Assembly (NCBI GenBank): GCA_004298505.1
Contig: SCRO01000116.1
Span: 1 to 64,000 of the forward strand
DNA from: Rhodanobacter sp.
Lineage (GTDB): Bacteria > Pseudomonadota > Gammaproteobacteria > Xanthomonadales > Rhodanobacteraceae
DNA: 64,000 nt
Reading direction: 5' to 3'
Shown one piece after another: positions 48,113-55,474 of the stretch (positions within the stretch are counted from its first letter, which is position 1; every line of letters begins with the position of its first letter). The position numbers and the translations under genes are program-made. A model generated the notes under the pieces. That model saw nothing but the letters and a program-made list of their open reading frames with translations, did no database searches and was not told where the DNA came from.

Positions 48113-48653
48113 GGTGAAGTCGTCGTCAAGCGACTACATCTTCAACCACGATTCCATGTCCTCCGAGTTCGGCAAACTCGGCCGCATCCCCGTGCTGAAA
48201 GCCCGCATGAACGCCGGCCTGCACATGGCCGGCGACCTCAAGAACACCGGCAAGGGCAACCTCTTCGTCATCTTCGGCGAGCCCGACATCGCCATCCTCG
48301 ACGCCGGCGCAGACGGCGAACCCGGCCAGGTCCGCGTCAAGGTCAACGGCGTCGACGTCTTCCACCCCAACACCGGCGAAGTCCGCAGCGACGGCGCCGA
48401 GGGCATAGCCTGCTGGTTCATCGACACCGACTACAACGAAGAAAGCTTCTTCGTCCGCCACGCCTACTTCCTTGGCGCGAACGACCCTTACAAGTCTCTC
48501 AAGACCACCCTCAAGGCCGAAATCAACGAGGAAGCTTGGTCCACCTTGAACAGCGACACCTCCCGCCCGTTTGAGAAACCCAAGTCGGGGCGCATCGCCG
48601 TCAAGGTCATCAACCATCTCGGTGATGAAGTCATGAAGGTCTTCAAGCTATGA
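48113..48653 (+). pseudogene. Type III-like DNA methyltransferase (Mod), C-terminal fragment
   Basis: About 180 residues that continue the same Mod family: HDSMSSEFGKLGRIPVLKARMNAGLHMAGDLKNTGKGNLF in pieces, then IFGEPDIAIL and the terminal GRIAVKVINHLGDEVMKVFKL. GC content and codon use return to the island's GC-rich style. The track ORF begins at 48066 inside the MazG gene and has no proper start. Together with 46086-46826 it shows that one Mod gene was split and its middle (roughly 600 residues by family length) replaced. Confidence 0.75.
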
Positions 48654-48687
48654 TGGGGCTGTATTTGCCACTCACTGGGAGAACGTC

Positions 48688-49692
48688 ATGGCCAGTGCTG
48701 AGCAGCTGAAAGCGTTAGTCAGGTCACATCTGGAGGGCGATGATCAGCACTTCTTTTCGGTGGCCATGCAGCTTGCTGCCCATGAGGCGAAGCTTGGCCA
48801 TGGAAAGCTCGCGGAGGAACTCCGAACGCTCGTCGATCAGGCGAAGGCGCGGCGAAGCTCCGCGCACCACGGATTGGATCAGGCTATTCCGATCAGTCGC
48901 CCACGTGGCGATCTGGCAGGCCTGCTTTCCGTTTCGTATCCCAAGACGAGGCTTGGGGACATGGTCTTGGACGATATGCTCTCGGAACAACTGGCGCGCG
49001 TCGTGCGAGAGCAGCGCCAATCGGCTCAGATTCTTGCTCACGGACTGAGCCCAAGGCGCAAGTTGCTGTTGATGGGAGCGCCGGGAACTGGCAAGACAAT
49101 GACCGGAGCGGCGCTTGCGGGCGAACTAGGTCTCCCCTTGTTCCAAGTTCGGCTGGACGGGCTGATTACCAAGTTTATGGGGGAGACGGCGGCAAAACTC
49201 AGGCAAGTGTTTGAGGCGACAGATCGAACGCGTGGGGTTTATTTTTTTGATGAGTTCGATGCGATTGGATCGCAGCGGGGGCTCGCGAATGACGTCGGCG
49301 AAATCAGGCGCGTCCTGAATAGTTTTTTGCAGATGATTGAGCAAGACCAATCTCACAGTTTGATCATGGCTGCAACGAACCATCCTGAAATACTGGATCA
49401 TGCGTTGTTCCGACGGTTTGATGACGTACTGCTTTATGAGCTGCCGGATTTTGCGCACATTGCTGAAGTTCTGAAGTCGCGTCTCGCGCGCATGGCGGTC
49501 AAGGGTGTTTCGTGGAAACGTCTTGCCAACGAGTTTATCGGGCTCAGCTATGCAGAGTTAATGCGCGCCTCTGATGAGACCTTGAAAGAAGCGTTGATTG
49601 AGCAGCGAGATCAATTTACCGAGGGTGACATTCGTCGGATGCTGGAGGAACGTCAGCGGATTTCCAGGCGTTTGACGAACAAGATTCGATAA
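48688..49692 (+). CDS. ietA: IetA-like AAA+ ATPase
   Basis: AAA+ ATPase of 334 residues. Walker A GAPGTGKTMTGAALAGE, Walker B VYFFDEFDAIGSQRG, sensor-1 MAATNHPEILDHALFRRFDD and a C-terminal lid. With the subtilisin-like protease next to it, it matches the two-gene IetAS defence/toxin-antitoxin arrangement known from Agrobacterium plasmids and from bacterial defence-system screens. GGGAGAA precedes the ATG. Lower GC than Mod and the helicase on either side. Confidence 0.8.
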   Translation: MASAEQLKALVRSHLEGDDQHFFSVAMQLAAHEAKLGHGKLAEELRTLVDQAKARRSSAHHGLDQAIPISRPRGDLAGLLSVSYPKTRLGDMVLDDMLSEQLARVVREQRQSAQILAHGLSPRRKLLLMGAPGTGKTMTGAALAGELGLPLFQVRLDGLITKFMGETAAKLRQVFEATDRTRGVYFFDEFDAIGSQRGLANDVGEIRRVLNSFLQMIEQDQSHSLIMAATNHPEILDHALFRRFDDVLLYELPDFAHIAEVLKSRLARMAVKGVSWKRLANEFIGLSYAELMRASDETLKEALIEQRDQFTEGDIRRMLEERQRISRRLTNKIR

Positions 49693-49714
49693 TTACGCGA
49701 GCTAAGGATGGCCA

Positions 49715-52222
49715 ATGGCGCAGCAGGACGGTCAGAAAAGAAAGCATTTCATCTTGTCAGGCACAGCGGAAGCTGAGCAGTTTCGATCGGCGGGCGGAGG
49801 TGGCGACGGCCCTGCGATACCCGCACGAGATCGAAACCAGCATGGTGCCGCCTTATTACGCCAGGTTCGTGGCTTGGCGGCTGATATCGAAAGTGCACGG
49901 ATAGCACAGGAAGCTGCCGGACTCGAAGAGGGCTTCGGCCTGCAAATCGCGTTTGAAAGTTTCCCGGACGTGGAATTTGCGTTTGAGTCTTTGGGCCGAG
50001 CATCTTCTGGCATCGAGTTGCTTAACGTCCGCTACGAAGGCGAACGACCGCTTGCAACGGTGTTTATCCCTGACGGGAAGCTTGGTGTGTTCGAGGGCTT
50101 GATCGGCGCTTACCTCGACGAGTCGCGGGATGGGAAAAAAGGGCCAAGAAACCGTGCGCTGCTTGACACGATTGCGGAGATTCGAGCGGCGACGCTCGAA
50201 GAGCTCTGGACCGACGACCCGTCGACTTTGCCTCGATCTGATAATGAGGCGTTCTGGTGGGAAGTGTGGTTGCCCGTGCGCGATGACCGCACGGCGGTTG
50301 CTAGCGGGTTCAAGCGGTTGGCGCGAGGTTTGGACTTTCTTGTCGCGGATGGAGAGCTACAGTTTCCGGAGCGCACCGTTTTGCTGGTCTACGGTTCGGC
50401 CGGGCAAATGAAACGGTCCGTGCTGATCCTCAACAGCATTGCCGAATTGCGGCGGGCCAAGGACACCGCGGAGTTTTTTGACTCGCTTCGACCTGACGAG
50501 CAGTCGGCATGGCTGGACAACCTGCTGAACCGGATGACTGTCCCAGAGCCGGGCGCGGAGGTGCCGCATGTCTGCCTCTTCGACACGGGTGTCAATCATG
50601 GCCACCCGCTTGTGGAGCTGGCGCTTGATAGCCGTGATTTGCACGCTGTTGAGCCTGCGTGGGGCGTTGATGACGGCGATGGCCACGGTACGGCTATGGC
50701 TGGGCTGGCTCTGGTCGGGAACCTGACGGAAGCACTCGCGTCACAGGAGCCGATCCAAATCGATCACCGCCTTGAGTCCGTCAAGTTGATACCGCGAGAT
50801 GGTGCCAATGGGGGTGACGCCAAACACCACGGCTATCTGACGATAGAGGCCGTGGCTCGGCCTGAGGTCACAGCACCTAGGCGGCATCGCGTGTTCAGCA
50901 TGGCAGTCACTGCACGAGACAACCGCGATCGTGGTCGTCCATCGTCTTGGTCTGCCGCGATCGATCGATTGGCGGCCGACGCGGATGGTCAGGGGCAAAC
51001 TCCGCGGCTGTTTGTGATATCGGCGGGAAATGTGAATGATCGTGCGGCTTGGGCGACTTATCCAGACAGCAACGGCACTGATGGTATTCACGATCCTGGG
51101 CAGAGTTGGAATGCGTTGACGGTTGGCGCCGCCACAGATCTTGTGCAGATCACTGAGGCCAACACCGATGGGTATCAGCCCATAGCTCCGGCTGGCGGGC
51201 TCAGCCCGTTCAGTACGACATCACTCACTTGGCAATCGCATTGGCCACTAAAGCCCGACGTTGTGTTTGAAGGCGGCAACGCAGCCAAGGACCCGCTTGG
51301 GGAAATGCTGACCATGACCAGCCTCAGCCTCATTACGGCCAACTCGGCGATTCAGGACCGACTGTTCACGACTGCAACTGCTACCAGTGCCGCGTCCGCA
51401 CTCGCAGCGAGGATGGCTGCCCAGTTGATGGCGGAATACCCGGAGCTCTGGCCGGAAACCATCCGTGCCTTGATCGTACATTCGGCGGAATGGACGAAGG
51501 CAATGCGCGAAGCGTTCTTGCCGAAGAACGGGCACCCAACGAAAGGAGAGATCGTTAGGCTCATTCGTCATTGCGGCTTTGGAACGCCAAACCTGGACCG
51601 AGCCATGTGGAGTGTCGAAAACTCGTTGACAATGGTTTGCGAGGAACAGTTGCATCCGTTCAAGCGCGAGCAGGGCAAGGAGCCCTCGGCGCGCGATATG
51701 AATCTGCACCGGCTCCCCTGGCCTTTGGAGGAGCTTGAGGCGCTAGGGCAGACGGAAGTGGAGATGCGAGTTACGCTTTCGTATTTTATCGAGCCAAATC
51801 CGTCGGCTCGTGGCATCAAGTCTCGCTACCGATATGAGTCGCATGGGCTGAGGTTTGACGTAAAGCGTCCGCTCGAGTCTGAGGCGGATTTTCGTGCGCG
51901 TATTAACGTTGCTGCACGTGATGGGGAAGAACAGACGCGAAGCGGTGGCATCGACCAAGACTGGGTCATTGGTACACAAGGCAGACACAAAGGGTCGCTA
52001 CATTCGGACATCTGGCGCGGAAGTGCCGCTGACCTCGCGAGTCGAAGCGTGCTGGCGGTGTATCCGGCACTTGGTTGGTGGAAGACGCGCCCTCGCCTCG
52101 AACGGTACAACACCGCGGCGCGATACGCCCTTGTGGTTTCAATTCGCGCTCCCGAAGTCGATGTTGACCTTTATTCGGCGGTTGCCGCCAAGGTGGCTGC
52201 GGTCGTGACGATACAAACGTGA
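49715..52222 (+). CDS. ietS: IetS-like subtilisin-family (S8) protease
   Basis: 835 residues. The S8 triad is readable: Asp in HVCLFDTGVNHGHPL, His in DGDGHGTAMAGLAL, and Ser in TATATSAASALAARMAAQ. The first 270 residues and last 250 are family-specific. No signal peptide, so it acts in the cytoplasm, as expected for a protease effector controlled by the partner ATPase. AAGGA precedes the ATG. The TGA overlaps the ATG of the helicase gene (TGATG), giving translational coupling across what looks like a cassette border. Confidence 0.8.
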   Translation: MAQQDGQKRKHFILSGTAEAEQFRSAGGGGDGPAIPARDRNQHGAALLRQVRGLAADIESARIAQEAAGLEEGFGLQIAFESFPDVEFAFESLGRASSGIELLNVRYEGERPLATVFIPDGKLGVFEGLIGAYLDESRDGKKGPRNRALLDTIAEIRAATLEELWTDDPSTLPRSDNEAFWWEVWLPVRDDRTAVASGFKRLARGLDFLVADGELQFPERTVLLVYGSAGQMKRSVLILNSIAELRRAKDTAEFFDSLRPDEQSAWLDNLLNRMTVPEPGAEVPHVCLFDTGVNHGHPLVELALDSRDLHAVEPAWGVDDGDGHGTAMAGLALVGNLTEALASQEPIQIDHRLESVKLIPRDGANGGDAKHHGYLTIEAVARPEVTAPRRHRVFSMAVTARDNRDRGRPSSWSAAIDRLAADADGQGQTPRLFVISAGNVNDRAAWATYPDSNGTDGIHDPGQSWNALTVGAATDLVQITEANTDGYQPIAPAGGLSPFSTTSLTWQSHWPLKPDVVFEGGNAAKDPLGEMLTMTSLSLITANSAIQDRLFTTATATSAASALAARMAAQLMAEYPELWPETIRALIVHSAEWTKAMREAFLPKNGHPTKGEIVRLIRHCGFGTPNLDRAMWSVENSLTMVCEEQLHPFKREQGKEPSARDMNLHRLPWPLEELEALGQTEVEMRVTLSYFIEPNPSARGIKSRYRYESHGLRFDVKRPLESEADFRARINVAARDGEEQTRSGGIDQDWVIGTQGRHKGSLHSDIWRGSAADLASRSVLAVYPALGWWKTRPRLERYNTAARYALVVSIRAPEVDVDLYSAVAAKVAAVVTIQT

Positions 52223-54300
52223 TGGACTTCCGCATCGCCGACACCTTCACTGACAGCCTCGCCCGCCTCACCGGCGACGAGCAGAAGGCCGTGAAGACGA
52301 CAGCCTTCGACCTGCAGATGAACCCGGTCAACCCGGGCATGAGCTTGCACAAGCTCGACCGCGCGCGGGATCCGAATTTCTGGTCGGTGCGGGTCGGCAG
52401 CGATGTCCGGCTGATCGTGCACAAGACCGCGGCGAGCCTGCTGCTTTGTTATGTGGATCACCACGACAAGGCCTACCAGTGGGCCGAGCGTCGCAAGCTG
52501 GAGACGCACCCGAAGACCGGTGCCGCGCAGTTGGTGGAGATTCGCGAGCGGGTCGAGGAAATCGCCGTCCCGAAGTACGTCGAGGTCGAACAGCCGGCTC
52601 CCGCTAAGCCAATGCTTTTTGCGGGCGTGGCCGACGGCGACCTGCTTGCCTACGGCGTACCGGAGGAATGGCTGCCGGATGTGCGTGCGGCCAATGAGGA
52701 CACCCTGCTCGAACTGACCGATCATCTGCCGGCCGAGGCGGCGGAGGCGTTGCTGGAACTGGCGACGGGTGGGCAACCCATGTCGGCGGTCGTGGCGGTG
52801 GCGGAAGCCAGCCCGTTCGAACACCCGGACGCGCAGCGCCGCTTCCGCACCATGAACGATGTGGACGAGCTGGAGCGCGCGCTGGCGTTCCCGTGGGACA
52901 AGTGGACGATCTTCCTGCACCCGGCGCAGCGCGAATGGGTGGAGAAGGATTACAGCGGTCCGGCGCGCGTGTCCGGTTCGGCCGGCACCGGCAAGACCAT
53001 TGTGGCGCTGCATCGCGCGGTGCATCTGGCGCGCGCGAACCCTGAGGGTCGCATCCTGCTGGCCACGTTCTCCGACACGCTGGCCCATGCGCTGCGCATC
53101 AAGCTGCGCCGGCTGATCAGCAATACGCCGATGCTGGGCGAGCGCATCGAAGTCCAAGCGATGAATGCCATCGGCGAACGGCTGTACGAACTGCAATTCG
53201 GCCGGCCCCGGCTTGCCAGCGCGGACGAGATCCGCAGCCTGCTGGACGCGGCATCGGCGGCGCATCCTGAACATCGTTTCAGCGCCGCGTTCCTGCTGTC
53301 GGAATGGCAGGACGTGGTCGACGGCTGGCAATTGGGCAGCTGGGAAAGCTACCGCGACGTCCAGCGGCTAGGCCGCAAGACGCGGCTGCCGGAGGCACGC
53401 CGTGCGCTGCTCTGGTCGATCTGCCAGGACGTGCGCGCCGAGCTGCAGCAGCGCGGATGGACAACGCGCGCCGGCATGTTCGGGCGGCTGGCGAACGAAC
53501 TGCCCGGCTGCCGCCATCCGCCGTTCGATTTCACGGTGATCGACGAGGCGCAGGACATCAACGTGGCGCAGCTGAAGGTCTTGGCCGCGTTGGGTGCCGA
53601 TCGGCCGAACGCCTTGTTCTTCGCTGGCGACCTGGGCCAGCGCATCTTCCAGCAGCCGTTCTCGTGGAAGTCGCTGGGCGTGGACATCCGCGGTCGCTCG
53701 CGCACGCTGCACATCAACTACCGCACCTCGCACCAGATCCGCATGCAGGCCGACCGCCTGCTGGCACCGGAGGTGTCCGACGTGGACGGCAACGTCGAGC
53801 AGCGCCGCGGTACGGTCTCGATATTCAACGGCCCCGTACCGACGATCAGCTCGTTCCCCTCGGCGGATGTTGAGTCCGCCGCCGTCGGCGATTGGCTGCA
53901 CCAGCGCGTCAACGAAGGCATCGCGCCACAGGAACTGGGCGTGTTCGTGCGCTCGTGCGCCGAACTGGATCGCGCCCGCAAGGCATTGGCGAGCGCGGGT
54001 CTGCCGTTCAAGGTGCTGGATGACCACACCCAGACCGCGCCCGGCCACGTATCCCTCTGCACGAGGCACCTGGCCAAGGGCCTGGAATTCCGCGCCGTGG
54101 CCGTGATGGCCTGCGACGACGAAGTGGTGCCGCTGCAGCAACGTATCGAGTCGGTCACGGACGATGCCGACCTGGAAGAGGTCTACAACACCGAACGGCA
54201 CCTGCTGTACGTCGCCTGCACTCGCGCCCGCGACCAGCTCATGGTGTCAGGCGTGGCTCCCGTGTCGGAATTTCTGGATGACCTCACCAGCGCAAGGTAA
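52222..54300 (+). CDS. RelE-like/UvrD-like fusion helicase
   Basis: 692 residues. The first 90 or so (FRIADTFTDSLARLTGDEQKAV, HKLDRARDPNFWSVRVGSDVRLIVH) have the fold signature of a RelE/ParE mRNA-interferase-type domain. After a linker comes a superfamily-1A helicase: Walker A GSAGTGKTIVALHRA, Walker B FTVIDEAQDI, INYRTSHQIR, HLAKGLEFRAVAVMACDDE and LLYVACTRARDQLMV. The fusion occurs with Res/Mod loci elsewhere (from memory). Start may be GTG 52219 or ATG 52222. GC content is high like Mod, so it belongs to the older island layer. Confidence 0.82.
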   Translation: MDFRIADTFTDSLARLTGDEQKAVKTTAFDLQMNPVNPGMSLHKLDRARDPNFWSVRVGSDVRLIVHKTAASLLLCYVDHHDKAYQWAERRKLETHPKTGAAQLVEIRERVEEIAVPKYVEVEQPAPAKPMLFAGVADGDLLAYGVPEEWLPDVRAANEDTLLELTDHLPAEAAEALLELATGGQPMSAVVAVAEASPFEHPDAQRRFRTMNDVDELERALAFPWDKWTIFLHPAQREWVEKDYSGPARVSGSAGTGKTIVALHRAVHLARANPEGRILLATFSDTLAHALRIKLRRLISNTPMLGERIEVQAMNAIGERLYELQFGRPRLASADEIRSLLDAASAAHPEHRFSAAFLLSEWQDVVDGWQLGSWESYRDVQRLGRKTRLPEARRALLWSICQDVRAELQQRGWTTRAGMFGRLANELPGCRHPPFDFTVIDEAQDINVAQLKVLAALGADRPNALFFAGDLGQRIFQQPFSWKSLGVDIRGRSRTLHINYRTSHQIRMQADRLLAPEVSDVDGNVEQRRGTVSIFNGPVPTISSFPSADVESAAVGDWLHQRVNEGIAPQELGVFVRSCAELDRARKALASAGLPFKVLDDHTQTAPGHVSLCTRHLAKGLEFRAVAVMACDDEVVPLQQRIESVTDDADLEEVYNTERHLLYVACTRARDQLMVSGVAPVSEFLDDLTSAR

Positions 54301-54441
54301 TCATCGCATGCTCTCCCGCAACGCCTTCAACTGCCGCTTGGCGGAATGAAACGTCACTTCGCCGGCATCGAACGCCTTGGGATCGAAGTCCGGGCCGAGC
54401 CGTTTCAGCAGTTCTTCGTTGCGCTCTTTTTCATCGGTCGA
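54301..54441 (-). pseudogene. Short C-terminal gene remnant (possibly pRiA4b ORF-3-like)
   Basis: About 45 codons read ERNEELLKRLGPDFDPKAFD and a basic tail ending ALRESMR, closing with TGA right at the helicase stop on the other strand. No start codon is available before the upstream stop. The LG-x-DFDPxAFD pattern recalls the end of plasmid pRiA4b ORF-3-type proteins. Treated as a leftover of a deleted gene. Confidence 0.35.
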
Positions 54442-54468
54442 ACGGGATCATAACGATGCAAAGAGGGT

Positions 54469-54505
54469 GTCGCACGCTCGTGCGCGAGCGGGCGCGGATT
54501 GAAAC
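54469..54505 (+). CRISPR. Solitary CRISPR-like repeat, different type from the main array
   Basis: A 37-nt unit starting GTCGCACGCTCG, with a 10-bp stem (CGCACGCTCG/CGAGCGGGCG, one mismatch) around a TGCG loop, and ending GCGGATTGAAAC. The GTCGC start and ATTGAAAC 3' handle are typical of Type I-C and related repeats. Only one copy was found nearby, so it is an orphan or the last trace of an older array. Confidence 0.45.
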
Positions 54506-54595
54506 ATGCATGCCAAAACGAGCGCCACTAACGGATCTGACGTCCGAGCGGCATCTTGCGCCCCATGGATTGCTGCCTGTGTCGCACCGCCACCG

Positions 54596-55363
54596 TCAAC
54601 CGGTACGCGATTCCACGACGGGGAGCACCCTGCGCCACGGAACGCCATCGGGCAGGGCGTAGAAGCCGCGCGGCTCCTCGACCGTCCAGCGCAACTTGCG
54701 CGCAATCAGCGGACCGATACCGTCCACCTCGGCCAGTGCATCCGCATCGGCGACGATCGCCGCTTCGATACTGCCGAAGCGCTGGATCAGGCGCGCCGCC
54801 CGTTGCGGGCCGACACCCGGTAGCCCCTGCAAGACATGCGATTGCAGCGCAGCCTTGCCCTTGGGGCGGCGACCTCGGCGTGGCAACGCGCCGCTGGTCA
54901 TGGCACGCCGCTGTTGCGCGGCATAGCGCAGCGTGCGCACCGTATCCTCGGCGTCGTGCGTGCGCAGCACCGGCAGGCCGATGAACAGCGATACCGTGAC
55001 CAAGGCACCCCGGATCGCCTCGACGCGCATGCCGCTGGAGGCCAGATCGCGAGCGCTGCCTTCGAGAATCAGCGCCGCGGGAAGCTTCGCTTTCGCCAGT
55101 CGCAAGGCTTGCGCGAAAAGTCGCCCATCCTTGATCGATGCCGCCAAGTCGAGCAGCGTCTTGCGCTCGAACAACAGCGCATTGTCGACGCAGTAGTCGC
55201 CCACCGGCAGGCGCCGGATTTCGATGGCGAACGTGTCGCAGGCGGCAAGTGCGACCCGCATCGCCCCCCTGCATTCGCGGTCGTCGACGAGCAGCCGCAG
55301 CTGGCTGCCACGCTTCGCGTCTGCTTGCATCGAATGATCATCCACTGCGTCTTTCAAGCGCAC
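54596..55363 (-). CDS. XPF/ERCC4-type nuclease with helix-hairpin-helix domain
   Basis: 255 residues. The ERCC4 nuclease core is clear: LRLLVDDRE, then VGDYCVDNALLFERKTLLDL, matching GDx(n)ERKx3D of XPF/Mus81 enzymes. The C-terminal part is a tandem helix-hairpin-helix (LQGLPGVGPQRAARLIQRFG and EVDGIGPLIARKL). Such proteins cut branched or flapped DNA. It stands alone 111 bp from the trailer end of the CRISPR array, transcribed away from it. Start may be MRLK (55363) or MQAD (55330). Bacterial members are uncommon and mostly uncharacterised. Confidence 0.8.
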   Translation of the reverse strand: MRLKDAVDDHSMQADAKRGSQLRLLVDDRECRGAMRVALAACDTFAIEIRRLPVGDYCVDNALLFERKTLLDLAASIKDGRLFAQALRLAKAKLPAALILEGSARDLASSGMRVEAIRGALVTVSLFIGLPVLRTHDAEDTVRTLRYAAQQRRAMTSGALPRRGRRPKGKAALQSHVLQGLPGVGPQRAARLIQRFGSIEAAIVADADALAEVDGIGPLIARKLRWTVEEPRGFYALPDGVPWRRVLPVVESRTG

Positions 55364-55387
55364 CTCGAAAAACTCGATACCGCCTCG

Positions 55388-55462
55388 CCATCCCCGCGAG
55401 TGCGGGGATCCAGCGACCCGGGGGGAAAGGTACTGGATTCCCGCTTTCGTGGGAATGACGGC
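55388..55462. repeat. REP-type hairpin pair before the array
   Basis: Two hairpins: ATCCCCGC-GAGT-GCGGGGAT (55390-55409) and ATTCCCGCTTTCGTGGGAAT (55437-55456). They resemble the common GGGAATGACGG REP of this lineage and the one at 44864. They separate the nuclease gene from the last CRISPR repeat. Confidence 0.6.
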
Positions 55463-55474
55463 GAAAGAACGGTT

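Noticed and set aside
46086-48653. Two independent small methylase-related genes
   Set aside because: The first piece ends mid-domain and the second lacks a start; together they give the two ends of one Mod protein.
48688-54300. ietA-ietS-helicase as a native three-gene system
   Set aside because: The TGATG overlap suggests it, but base composition changes sharply at the helicase start, and the helicase fits the older R-M layer. Kept as a coupling hypothesis only.
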